A program made the position numbers and the translations under genes. From the NCBI GenBank assembly GCA_013140995.1, contig JABFRX010000017.1:1-42592 (forward strand): DNA of 42,592 bases, given 5' to 3'. Shown piece after piece: positions 24,787-33,143 of this stretch. The number at the start of each line of letters is the position of its first letter. Position 1 is the first letter of the stretch. The stretch comes from Alphaproteobacteria bacterium. Its GTDB lineage: Bacteria; Pseudomonadota; Alphaproteobacteria; Micropepsales; Micropepsaceae. A model generated the notes under the pieces. That model was not told the origin of the DNA. It ran no database searches and saw only the letters and a program-made list of their open reading frames with translations.

Positions 24787-25055
24787 CACTGGACGTGCGG
24801 GCTCGAATCCAACGATACATACGCATTGCCGTCGGTAGCGACATCAACGATGAGGACGATATCTTCGAGTTGGGCTTAGTGGACTCGCTTTTCGCACTCG
24901 AGCTAGTGACGTTTGTCGAAAGTGAGTTTGGGGTTGTTGCCGAGAAGGAAGACCTTGACATTTGCAACTTCTGCTCAATCGCAGCTCTAGTAGCTTTCGT
25001 CGAGGCCAGGTGTCAGAATGATGAAGACGCAGGCCGAACATGGACATCAGACTGA
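24783..25055 (+). CDS. Acyl carrier protein, FkbJ-like
   Basis: This is a 90-residue acidic carrier protein. LGLVDSLFALELVTFVESEFGV carries Ser35, the expected 4'-phosphopantetheine site; the usual DSL motif is present. GTG 24783 overlaps the FkbK-like stop as GTGA. The gene end overlaps the acyl-CoA dehydrogenase start by 16 bases. In Fkb-type cassettes the dedicated ACP holds the glyceryl, then hydroxymalonyl, group. The tail after residue 75 is unstructured and acidic. Confidence 0.88.
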   Translation: MTLDVRARIQRYIRIAVGSDINDEDDIFELGLVDSLFALELVTFVESEFGVVAEKEDLDICNFCSIAALVAFVEARCQNDEDAGRTWTSD

Positions 25056-26182
25056 CTGACTCGCAACGTGCTTATCGCGAGACGGCACGGCAGTTCACGG
25101 CCCGGGAGCTTGCCCCTTGGGCAGCACGCATCGATCGCGAAGGGGTGACACCGCCTTCAGTTCTGAACGTGATTCGCGGCTGCGGGTTCCTGGGCGCAGC
25201 ACTTCCGCAGGATAAGGGAGGGGGTGGCATTGATGAGGTGAGTTACGGAATCTTGACGGAAGAAGTCGGGAGAGTCTGCTCGTCCACTCGAAGCCTGATG
25301 ACGGTGCACAACATGTCCGCCCAAGCGATCGCGCGCTTCGGCGACCACGAGCAACAAGAGCGGTGGCTGCCGGACCTTTGTTCGGGTCGAAAGGTCGTCG
25401 CATTCGCACTAAGTGAGCCGGAGGTTGGCAGTGCGGCTGACGCGATCGAGACCAAAGCGACTTCGGATGGTAACGCGTTTCGGGTGAGTGGAACAAAAAA
25501 GTGGATCACCTATGGTCTGATCGCGGATTTGTTTGTCGTTTTCGCGAAGCTTGAGGGAGCACCGATCGCACTTGTGGTGGATCGCGATAGCGAAGGGCTT
25601 CGGATCGAGCCTGTGACGGACATCTTCGGAGTGCGCGGGTCAATGCTTGCGCAGTTACATTTCGACGAAGTGCGAGTCCGTAAGGAACGGCAGCTCGGTC
25701 GCGTGGGAATGGGAATTCGCTTTGTCGCGAACGTCGCGTTGGATCACGGAAGGTTCTCAGTTGCATGGGGCAGCACCGGCATCATCCAAGCGTGCCTCGA
25801 CGCCTGCGTTGCCTATAGCGAGCAGCGGCGCCAGGCAGGCCGCAGGCTTAAGGATTTCCAGCTTATCCGGCGTCAATTGGCGAACATGTTGGTTGATCAC
25901 ACGGCTTCTCGCGCACTGTGTTATCGCAGCGCCTGCCTTCGCCAGCGGCGCGCTCCTCAAGCCACGATGGAAACGTCACTGGCGAAATACCATGCTTCCA
26001 TGGCAGCCATTCGGGCCGCCACAAATGCGGTGCACATGCACGGCGCAAACGGTTGCAGCGGTGAATACCCCGTCGATCGTTACTTGCGCGATGCTACAGT
26101 TTCCGGGATTGTCGAAGGAACTCACGAAATTCACCAGCTTGCATTGGCGAGTTATGCACTTCGGCGTCCTTACCTGGACTGA
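25040..26182 (+). CDS. Acyl-CoA dehydrogenase family, FkbI-like
   Basis: This is a 380-residue FAD-dependent dehydrogenase. FALSEPEVGSAADAIET and KKWITYG bind FAD and substrate. The C-terminal IVEGTHEIHQLALASYALR contains the usual catalytic-Glu segment. In the Fkb cassette this enzyme carries out the second oxidation that turns the ACP-bound aldehyde into a carboxyl, giving hydroxymalonyl-ACP. Here it follows the ACP gene with a 16-base overlap, the same neighbourhood as FkbI. A role in ordinary fatty-acid oxidation is less likely because of the context. Confidence 0.92.
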   Translation: MDIRLTDSQRAYRETARQFTARELAPWAARIDREGVTPPSVLNVIRGCGFLGAALPQDKGGGGIDEVSYGILTEEVGRVCSSTRSLMTVHNMSAQAIARFGDHEQQERWLPDLCSGRKVVAFALSEPEVGSAADAIETKATSDGNAFRVSGTKKWITYGLIADLFVVFAKLEGAPIALVVDRDSEGLRIEPVTDIFGVRGSMLAQLHFDEVRVRKERQLGRVGMGIRFVANVALDHGRFSVAWGSTGIIQACLDACVAYSEQRRQAGRRLKDFQLIRRQLANMLVDHTASRALCYRSACLRQRRAPQATMETSLAKYHASMAAIRAATNAVHMHGANGCSGEYPVDRYLRDATVSGIVEGTHEIHQLALASYALRRPYLD

Positions 26183-26197
26183 AGGGTTATTCAAGCC

Positions 26198-27292
26198 GTG
26201 ACTGAGGCCTCCGCTGCATTCAAAACTGACTCAAAAGAGTGCAAGCAGATTAAGTGCGTCGTCTGGGACCTTGATGACACTCTGTGGCAAGGCACCCTGC
26301 TCGAGGGAGATGATCTGGTCGTGACGGACCTTGTGCGGCACACTATCGTCGAGCTGGACTGTCGCGGCGTCCTACAGTCGATTGCGAGCAAGAACGACCC
26401 CGCTGTGGCATGGGACAAACTTACAGCGCTCGGTCTCGACGAATACTTTCTCTACCCCCAGATCAATTGGGGTAACAAATCAGACTCGCTCCGAACAATC
26501 GCCGAGAAGCTGTCCATTGGGCTCGAATCGCTGGCCCTAGTTGACGACCAACCGTTCGAGCGCGACGAGGTTTGCTTCCATCTCTCAGGGGTGACCGTCA
26601 TTGACGCTGCTCAACTCGGCGGTTTGTTGGATATGCCCGCCCTGCACCCGCGTACGCTAACGAGTGAATCTAAACAGCGACGTCGTATGTACCAAGCAGA
26701 CATCCGACGCAAGGATGACGAAGTGAAGTTCGACGGGGCACGGTCTCAATTTCTGGCCACCTTGCGCATGGTGGTAACTCTGCGGCGTGCCACGGAAGAG
26801 GATCTTTGGCGGGCGGAGGAGCTTACGACGCGGACCAATCAGCTCAACTCCACTGGCCGAACTTATTCGCGTGAGGAATTGCATGATCTGTTGCAATCTG
26901 AAGAACACACCTTGCTGATCGCGGAACTGGAAGACCGGTATGGCTCGAGTGGCACCGTCGGTCTCGGGTTGATCGAACGAGGTTCCGCCAGCTGGCTCTT
27001 GAAGCTGCTGATAGTGTCGTGCCGGGTCGTAAGCCGTGGCGTTGGCAGCATCATGCTCACCCATATTCTGAAGTCTGCGGCCCGTTGCGGAGTCCGATTG
27101 CAAGCTGAATTCGTGGACACGCAGCGAAACCGAATGATGTATATCACGTACAAGTTCGGCGGATTTTATGAGGTCGGCCAGCGAGATGCGGTCACGTTGC
27201 TGGAGCACGCGCTAGGCGAGATTCGACCATTCCCTCCCCATGTCACCGTTGATTCGACGGATCAGTTGGGTGCACCGCATACCGCTGAGTAG
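26198..27292 (+). CDS. FkbH-like HAD-GNAT glyceryl transferase
   Basis: The 364-residue protein has an N-terminal HAD-IIIC domain with VVWDLDDTLW (Asp24, Asp26) and FLYPQINWGNKSDSLRTIAEKL, followed by ALVDDQPFERDEV. These are the recognisable FkbH signatures. Residues about 190-340 form a GNAT-like domain (WRAEELTTRTNQLNSTG, then a C-terminal acyl-binding region). FkbH takes 1,3-bisphosphoglycerate, removes phosphate and loads the glyceryl group on an ACP (established for FK520 and zwittermicin pathways). The TGG GTL variation after DDTLW is slight: the usual GG is QG here. It closes the operon, 15 bases after the acyl-CoA dehydrogenase. No FkbG O-methyltransferase follows. Confidence 0.93.
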   Translation: MTEASAAFKTDSKECKQIKCVVWDLDDTLWQGTLLEGDDLVVTDLVRHTIVELDCRGVLQSIASKNDPAVAWDKLTALGLDEYFLYPQINWGNKSDSLRTIAEKLSIGLESLALVDDQPFERDEVCFHLSGVTVIDAAQLGGLLDMPALHPRTLTSESKQRRRMYQADIRRKDDEVKFDGARSQFLATLRMVVTLRRATEEDLWRAEELTTRTNQLNSTGRTYSREELHDLLQSEEHTLLIAELEDRYGSSGTVGLGLIERGSASWLLKLLIVSCRVVSRGVGSIMLTHILKSAARCGVRLQAEFVDTQRNRMMYITYKFGGFYEVGQRDAVTLLEHALGEIRPFPPHVTVDSTDQLGAPHTAE

Positions 27293-27467
27293 ATGTAGTC
27301 TTGCCGGCAAGTCCGCGAACGCGGGCGCGCACTTCGGATCGTGTAAAAGCACCGGCGGCGAAGGTGACCGTCGTTCATCCGTATTCGAAGCCGTCTCTAT
27401 CGACAACTCAGACCCCGTGCCTTAACTTGACGATCGGCGTATTGAGAGCAGCAATCCGGGGTGGCAC

Positions 27468-28295
27468 ATGATGGCTTTGCAATATGTTGTGAAGACCTTC
27501 CGCCGAGACCTTCAATCTTATTTGCAGCTGCAAGATGACTTACAGCGCTTTGACTGCGCCAACATTCGGCTGTGTGTGCCTGTTGACGATCTCGCCGCCT
27601 TCTCACGTATTGTTGCGGCTGACGTGGAATTGGTCAGTTCTGAGCAAGTGCTTGCCTCCTTCGGCTTCCATCGGGTGCTTCCCGAGAGCTGGTACTCGCA
27701 ACAACTGCTCAAATTACTACTCGTAGCCTCGAGCACTGTCGAAACATGTTGGGTTCTCGACGCAAACACGATTCTCCTGCGACCTCCACCGCGCGCACAC
27801 GACGATGGCGGCCGCATAGTCCTCTCGTGTGACCGCCCAACCGAAGAAGACCGGCAGTGGTACGCTTCCAGTGCGCGGTTCCTTGGTATGCCAATCTCCG
27901 GACCGCGCATGGCAGCGGTGAACCAGCCACTTAGTCGAAAAGCTGTGCGCGCGCTATTGCGCTTTGTTGCGGTGCGAACCCGCTGCCATCCAGTTTACGC
28001 ATTAGCCGGCAGCATGCTGATCGGGCAATTCCGCCGCGAGCCAGTTTGGACTGAATTTGGTCTCTATCGCAGTTTTGCGACGCACGTCCTGCCCGCCTTG
28101 CACCGGTTCTCTAAGGTTCGCCGCACCGTCTACTACCGGCATGAAATCGAGGGCCGGGCATTTGACCAATGGCTTTATCAGGTCAACGAACGACGCCCTG
28201 CCATGGTCAAGGTCTATGCGCGCCGGCCGACAGGTGCGATCCCGCCAACCAGACTCAGCGCCATTTGTGATCGCATCAGGCGGGCGAGTCGTTAG
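27468..28295 (+). CDS. DUF6492-like glycosyltransferase
   Basis: This 275-residue protein resembles GT-A-like proteins of the DUF6492 group. WYSQQLLKLLLVAS is followed by CWVLDANTILLRPP, in which DAN stands where a DxD metal motif is expected. A later WTEFGLYRSFA segment is also typical. ATG 27468 and ATG 27471 are both possible, with GGGGTGG just upstream. The gene lies 175 bp after the FkbH-like gene on the same strand; that gap holds no gene. It is probably another sugar transferase of the locus. The DxD change to DAN may lower metal binding. Confidence 0.72.
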   Translation: MMALQYVVKTFRRDLQSYLQLQDDLQRFDCANIRLCVPVDDLAAFSRIVAADVELVSSEQVLASFGFHRVLPESWYSQQLLKLLLVASSTVETCWVLDANTILLRPPPRAHDDGGRIVLSCDRPTEEDRQWYASSARFLGMPISGPRMAAVNQPLSRKAVRALLRFVAVRTRCHPVYALAGSMLIGQFRREPVWTEFGLYRSFATHVLPALHRFSKVRRTVYYRHEIEGRAFDQWLYQVNERRPAMVKVYARRPTGAIPPTRLSAICDRIRRASR

Positions 28296-28477
28296 GCTGC
28301 CGTGCGGCAGGTCTGGCGCCATCGTTTGGTGAACTGCCGGCTGCAAATGCGCGCCGGAGCCTGTCGCCAAAGAAGGGCATGACAATTAATGCTGCCATAT
28401 TGAGCAACGCCCCGCGCGGCGCGTACTCAATCGGTGCACTTCTACGGTGAGTATGTTGAAAACCCTTGGGGGTTAAC

Positions 28478-29098
28478 TCATTCTATACATGTCACATTAA
28501 CGCCGTAACCCAGCAACCCAAGCAGTCGGCTCTCCATGGCAGACCATTCGCTCCGAATAACACTGAACAGCACCGAGTCTCGAACCCGCCCATCCTTATA
28601 AATCAAATGGTTTCGGATTATCCCTTCCTGCTTGACGCCTAATATCTTCATCGCGGCTCGCGAGCTCAAGTTATGAGGGTCGGTGATCAGTTCCACTCGA
28701 TTCGCTTCAAATCGGTTGAAGGCACACGTAAGCAACAGCAGCCTGACCTCCGGGTTGATCAAAGTGCCTCTCGCATCCGGTGCATACCAAGTGGATCCGA
28801 TCGCGAGCCGCCGGTGATCCGGCACCAGGTCGTAGAACCTTGTTGTGCCGATGATCCGATGGTCGCTACGTCGGTGAACGGCGAAAGGAAGGTGCTCGTC
28901 GTTCGCAGACCGCTCCATCGTATAGTCGAACCACGGGTCGAAATCCTCACCCGCGCCGTTGAAGTTGATTGGGAAGTAGGTCCAAATGCTCGGGTCCTCG
29001 GCCGCTGCGGCGCGCAGCGGCTCTCGATGCTGTGGGCCGAGCGGTTCCAACACAACGGTCGGGCCGGACAAGCGGCTGGGGCGAGCAAACTTCTTCAA
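28478..29098 (-). CDS. GNAT-family N-acetyltransferase (RimJ/RimL-like)
   Basis: This 206-residue acyl-CoA transferase is of the GNAT fold. Residues about 12-170 contain TVVLEPLGPQHREPL, IIGTTRFYDLVPDHRRLAIGSTWY and FNRFEANRVELITDPHNLSSRAAMKILGVKQEG, the usual RimJ/L acetyl-CoA-binding and Asn-containing segments. TTG 29098 is used, with GGAG about 6 bases upstream. It is downstream of the isonitrile-synthase-family gene on the same strand with 57 bases between. It may acetylate an amine on the product of that pathway or an amino sugar (inference). The 28296-28477 gap has no gene. Confidence 0.85.
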   Translation of the reverse strand: MKKFARPSRLSGPTVVLEPLGPQHREPLRAAAAEDPSIWTYFPINFNGAGEDFDPWFDYTMERSANDEHLPFAVHRRSDHRIIGTTRFYDLVPDHRRLAIGSTWYAPDARGTLINPEVRLLLLTCAFNRFEANRVELITDPHNLSSRAAMKILGVKQEGIIRNHLIYKDGRVRDSVLFSVIRSEWSAMESRLLGLLGYGVNVTCIE

Positions 29099-29155
29099 TT
29101 GGTGCTCCTGCTAGAACACTGGCGGCCTTCGGGGAGGAACGCAAACACTGCGAGC

Positions 29156-30718
29156 TTAGCGCGCCCGCCTGCGTATGAGATGCGTGGAAAGTTCCTCAAG
29201 GAAGCCGCTAATGCCGGTGAACGCTATGTCCGGGTACAAATAGAAAAACGGTTGCTCGATCTCACCCCGAACTCTATCCGCCACCAAAACCGGAATTGCA
29301 CCGGCGCCTTCGAGCGCCAGCACGGGAAGCGTGCACAGTCGGATGCCACCGAACTTTGTGCGCTTGAATACTGCGGCGCCAGCCCATGCCAGAACGCGTT
29401 TGCCTAGCGCGGACGGCGTGCGGAGCCCGAGTTGCCCCGGCTTTGCGTGTATCGTCCAGCGCAGGTGGTTCGGCAAGCAGCGAGAAACGGGATCGCAGCC
29501 TTGTTCACGGTCACTTTTTATTTCAGCAATATAGGCAATTGTGGAGTCCCATACCTCCTTCAGCATCGCACGACGCAAATACTCCTTGACGGCTGCTGCC
29601 TCAACTCGCGCGCCGCACCGCGCTAGCTCCTCACCGGCCTCTTTCAGCTCATCCCCCGTTAGGGTGACAAAAGGTTCGCAAAGGTGGCTGGTGAGCTCTC
29701 TGTAAAGGTCACGAAACTGCGCCGGAGATAGCGAGTGAAGCCGATCAAGCGTGTGATACCTGACGATGAAAATCAACGACTTGAACAGTGAAACAAACCG
29801 CCCCTCAGGGTTGTTGCACTCGGGATCGGGGGCTCTTATTGCAGCCTCCCTTAGGGTGGCAGTCATATTGCTCGGGTTGAAGATAGCCGACATGGCACTG
29901 GTGTAGTCACGAAGCGCGCGTTGTCGTAAGACGCCTTTGGTGATCTGCGCAGCCTCAGGCAAGCGATCCCTCAAGAGCTTGCGATACTCAATCAGTTCGA
30001 CATAATCCTGGAGTTGCAGCACCTCGATCCACCGCGCGAGCGCTTCTCTATAGGCGTTGATGCCGACCTCTGATTCGTTCGTGAGTTCACTGAAGCGCGT
30101 TCCGTCGGAAACGATCGTGAATCGTGCGAGAGGTTTGGGCAGTTTGCGCTGGTCCTCTCGATAGAGTTCCTCAACGGCCGCAACGATTTCATAAAGTCCG
30201 AGGATGAAGTCGACATCAGAGAGGTCGGGTAGAATGCCGCGAGTCTTCAGTGGGCATGAGAATTTGTGCGGCAACGCTGGGATGGCCATTTCGATCGGGG
30301 AGCCGGCCGAAATCCGGAGCGCTATTTCATTCCGAAGAGCTTGTCGGGAGCAGGTCTCAAGCCCGCCATCCCGAAATTGCCGATCGAACAGAATCTCCGT
30401 GATGAACTCAGAAGCGCCCGCCTGAGACGGGTGAGTGAGCCCATAGCTTGCATGGTTCCTCATTGCCCGGAGCCTAGCGGCGCATGCACGTTCATGTGCG
30501 AACGCCGATGCCGAGCGCCGCAGCGAGGGAATGAGGCTCTCGGCTACGGCACGTGAAGCAATTGTCGTCGATTTAGACCAGAACTCATCGTTGTCATAGA
30601 GTCTAAGGCCCAAGTCCTTGGAGAGATCGGCCATGAAGTGGGAGCTGATGACAGCTTCCTCAAAATTGTCGAGGCTGGCTCGATAGTTGAGTCCGTTTGG
30701 ATGTCTTCGCACATTCAT
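29156..30718 (-). CDS. DIT1/PvcA-family (isonitrile synthase-like) protein
   Basis: The 520-residue protein carries the central DIT1/PvcA block: IPALPHK at 146-152, a CPLKTRGILPDLSD stretch at 155-168 and FTIVSDGTRFSEL at 200-212, followed by a helical YREAL segment. In PvcA/IsnA this family turns the amino group of tyrosine or tryptophan into an isonitrile, with ribulose-5-phosphate giving the carbon. The yeast Dit1 relative builds dityrosine precursors. PvcA is shorter (about 330 residues), so this protein has long N- and C-terminal extensions of unknown role. ATG 30718 has GGAG 7 bases upstream. No PvcB-like Fe/2OG oxygenase was seen in the window. Recognition is by motif and moderately sure; the substrate is unknown. 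Confidence 0.75.
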   Translation of the reverse strand: MNVRRHPNGLNYRASLDNFEEAVISSHFMADLSKDLGLRLYDNDEFWSKSTTIASRAVAESLIPSLRRSASAFAHERACAARLRAMRNHASYGLTHPSQAGASEFITEILFDRQFRDGGLETCSRQALRNEIALRISAGSPIEMAIPALPHKFSCPLKTRGILPDLSDVDFILGLYEIVAAVEELYREDQRKLPKPLARFTIVSDGTRFSELTNESEVGINAYREALARWIEVLQLQDYVELIEYRKLLRDRLPEAAQITKGVLRQRALRDYTSAMSAIFNPSNMTATLREAAIRAPDPECNNPEGRFVSLFKSLIFIVRYHTLDRLHSLSPAQFRDLYRELTSHLCEPFVTLTGDELKEAGEELARCGARVEAAAVKEYLRRAMLKEVWDSTIAYIAEIKSDREQGCDPVSRCLPNHLRWTIHAKPGQLGLRTPSALGKRVLAWAGAAVFKRTKFGGIRLCTLPVLALEGAGAIPVLVADRVRGEIEQPFFYLYPDIAFTGISGFLEELSTHLIRRRAR

Positions 30719-31050
30719 AGTTCGCTCCCTGCGCACACAGAGATCATCAAGCTAGCGACTGTGAGATTCCCCTCGCAAGATGACAGAGCTGGGCATACCC
30801 AGAGGACCGCCGTCGACCGAACCCAAGAAGCCGCCAACGTTCACCTAACCCTTCCTTCGTTGCATTGTGTGGGTGCTAGTGAGAATTCGCCCAGAAGCGC
30901 TGAGGGAGTTGAGTTTACCTACGCATCGATGACGAAGGCTGCGCCCGCGTACCACCGCGCGGTAAAGCGAAGCCTTTCGGACCCTATACGTTCCTCCTAC
31001 CGCGCGCTATGTTTGTTGACAACAGCAGATGCTACGGAGCCAGAGATTCT
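30719..31050. other. Divergent intergenic region, no gene
   Basis: This stretch of about 330 bp lies between the divergent PvcA-like and GSCFA genes. Short open frames cross it, but none has family likeness or a ribosome binding site. It should contain both promoters; no strong sigma-70 match or long palindrome was seen. Confidence 0.5.
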
Positions 31051-31995
31051 ATGTCCTGGAGGATAGTTCAGCCCCACGTAGGGAACAAGTGGCAAAGAGA
31101 TAGCAACCCTCTCCTTCATCCAATGAATCAGCGCAAGTTCTTGGCTAGAGACAGTCGAATTTTTTCGATTGGTAGCTGCTTCGCTTTGAACGTGAATAGA
31201 TGGCTGCAGTTTCAAGGTTTCTCAGTCCCATCCGTCACGTGGGGCATGCACTACAACACCCGAACGATCCTCTACGAACTACAGCGCGCCGCGGGAGTTC
31301 AGTTGCCGAGTTTCGACTGGGTTGTGAGAAAATCCGACGGATCCAAGGCGTATGTCGACGCATTAAGGCACTGCATCGATGCAAGCACGCCGGAAGAACT
31401 CGCAGGCCTTAAGGCGGCGGTTAGCTCAGAAACGCGCAGGTGCTTTGAGGCGGCCGACAGTTTTCTAATAACTCTGGGGCTGTCTGATATCTGGGAAGTA
31501 GACGTAGGGGGTCAAATGATCGCCCTGAACCGAGCTCCGTATCAGGACGCGCTGTCCAGCGTAGGCCCGTCGCAGCAAGAAGCGTTCAATCGATTCTTGA
31601 CTGTGCAAGAGTGTACGGAGGACATAGTGAGAATTGTCGATACGATAAGGAAAAATAAACAACCAAATATACCGATCGTTCTGACGGTCTCGCCGGTGCC
31701 CTTGAAGCATGCGAGTAGATATTGTCACCCGCACATTGCAAACAGCCGGTCGAAGGCCACTCTATTGTCTGCGGTATTCTCGTTCATCGAACGGGACGCC
31801 TGCGACCAACCGGTGTCTTACTTCCCATCATTCGAATTTTTCGATACAAATCCCTTGAAAATCGACTTGTGGCAGCGTGATGGCCGGCACCCGACAGCGC
31901 AGGCTATCTCCTGCGTTGCAGAACACTTTGTTAAAGCCTACTCGCTCGCACACGTGGAGATAAAGCCAGGCTTCTCTGTGCCGATCTTCGATTGA
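31051..31995 (+). CDS. GSCFA-domain protein
   Basis: This 314-residue protein is of the GSCFA family, an SGNH-like hydrolase or acyltransferase fold. IFSIGSCFALNVNRWL gives the name motif with its Ser-Cys pair. LITLGLSDIWEV, VSPVPLKHA, SYFPSFEFF and DGRHPT with the C-terminal Asp-His pair follow in the usual order. The family is often found in polysaccharide loci and is suspected to move or remove acyl groups on glycans, but its activity is not established. ATG 31051 fits the family N-terminus; ATG 31009 is an alternative. The FMN-enzyme gene follows 11 bases later, so the two are co-transcribed. Confidence 0.85.
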   Translation: MSWRIVQPHVGNKWQRDSNPLLHPMNQRKFLARDSRIFSIGSCFALNVNRWLQFQGFSVPSVTWGMHYNTRTILYELQRAAGVQLPSFDWVVRKSDGSKAYVDALRHCIDASTPEELAGLKAAVSSETRRCFEAADSFLITLGLSDIWEVDVGGQMIALNRAPYQDALSSVGPSQQEAFNRFLTVQECTEDIVRIVDTIRKNKQPNIPIVLTVSPVPLKHASRYCHPHIANSRSKATLLSAVFSFIERDACDQPVSYFPSFEFFDTNPLKIDLWQRDGRHPTAQAISCVAEHFVKAYSLAHVEIKPGFSVPIFD

Positions 31996-32006
31996 GGAGA
32001 GCGCCG

Positions 32007-33143
32007 ATGTCGGGCGAGCGCGCGCCGCCAAATGGCCGTTTGGCGGTTCAACCGGTGACCCTGGAGGACTATCGCGCGTTGGCACGCGAATCCGTCCCCC
32101 TCGACATATTCGACTATGTTGATGGCGGAGCCGGTGATGAGGTCACAGTTCGGGCCAACCGTCGCGACTTTGACGAACTCTTGCTGCTGCCGCTGTGTCT
32201 GCGCGACGTGTCGTCGCCAGCGCTTGCCGTAACGCTGTTTGGCCAAGAGATGCAGTTCCCAGTTGGGTACAGCCCAACGGCCCTTCATCAGTTAGTGCAC
32301 GTCGACGGTGAGTTCGCAACAGCACGTGCGGCAGCGGCTCTACGCATTCCCATGATCGTCAGCGTGATGTCCAGCATCCCTCTTGAGGAGGTTGTGACTA
32401 GGTCCGACAACAACACGCTCTGGCTGCAGCTCTACTTCTTCAAGGATCGCGAATTAACAAAACACCTCGTTCGGCGGGCTGAACAGGTTGGATGCAAAGC
32501 AATCGTGATCAGTCTGGGGTGCCCAGTGCCGGGCAGAAGGGACCGAAACTTGCGCAACGAGTTCCGTTTGCCCCAGACCGTCTCTGCTGCAAATTTTCGG
32601 CGTACCGAGCGTACGGACTTCAACAGCCCCATCCATTCGCTCGAAGGGGCGGAATTAGATTCGTCTGCCACCTGGCAGGACCTGCTTTGGCTATGTGATT
32701 TCACAGTTCTGCCAGTCGTCGTCAAAGGACTCATGAATCCACGCGACGTAGAGCCGACGCTGAAATGTGGAGCCTCGGCGATCATGGTCTCGAACCATGG
32801 CGGCAGACAACTGGACACGACGGCCTCGACGATTCGCGTGTTGCCCGAGTTTTCTGCAGCGATTGCGGGGCGAATACCTCTGTTCGTCGACAGCGGTTTT
32901 CGGCGTGGTACTGACGTGCTGAAGGCCATCATCCTTGGCGCGGATTGCGTGTTTCTAGGTCGGCCGGTGATGTGGGCGCTCGCAGCTGCCGGCGAACAGG
33001 GTGTGTCCGCAATGACGACTCTGCTCCATAACGAGTTGCACGTAGCGATGCAGCTGACTGGTTGCGCTTCAATCGCTGAGCTTCGCGCACAAGGGCAGAG
33101 CCTCCTTCGTCAGTCGCGGCCCTCTTCGGTTCATGACGACTAA
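32007..33143 (+). CDS. FMN-dependent 2-hydroxyacid dehydrogenase, altered active site
   Basis: This 378-residue TIM-barrel enzyme is of the lactate/glycolate/mandelate oxidase family, which oxidises 2-hydroxyacids to 2-oxoacids with FMN. Seen motifs are FDYVDGGAGDE, QLYFFKDRE (substrate Tyr), VVVKGLMNPRDV (FMN Lys), VSNHGGRQLD (catalytic His and Arg) and VDSGFRRGTDVLKAIILGAD. The usual TVDTP is changed to SLGCP, so the Asp that tunes glycolate-oxidase catalysis is a Gly. ATG 32007 has GAGGAGA directly upstream. It is coupled to GSCFA, and its end overlaps the convergent glycosyltransferase by 4 bases. A C3 hydroxyacid such as glycerate or tartronate is a tempting substrate given the Fkb-type genes (inference). 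Confidence 0.9.
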   Translation: MSGERAPPNGRLAVQPVTLEDYRALARESVPLDIFDYVDGGAGDEVTVRANRRDFDELLLLPLCLRDVSSPALAVTLFGQEMQFPVGYSPTALHQLVHVDGEFATARAAAALRIPMIVSVMSSIPLEEVVTRSDNNTLWLQLYFFKDRELTKHLVRRAEQVGCKAIVISLGCPVPGRRDRNLRNEFRLPQTVSAANFRRTERTDFNSPIHSLEGAELDSSATWQDLLWLCDFTVLPVVVKGLMNPRDVEPTLKCGASAIMVSNHGGRQLDTTASTIRVLPEFSAAIAGRIPLFVDSGFRRGTDVLKAIILGADCVFLGRPVMWALAAAGEQGVSAMTTLLHNELHVAMQLTGCASIAELRAQGQSLLRQSRPSSVHDD

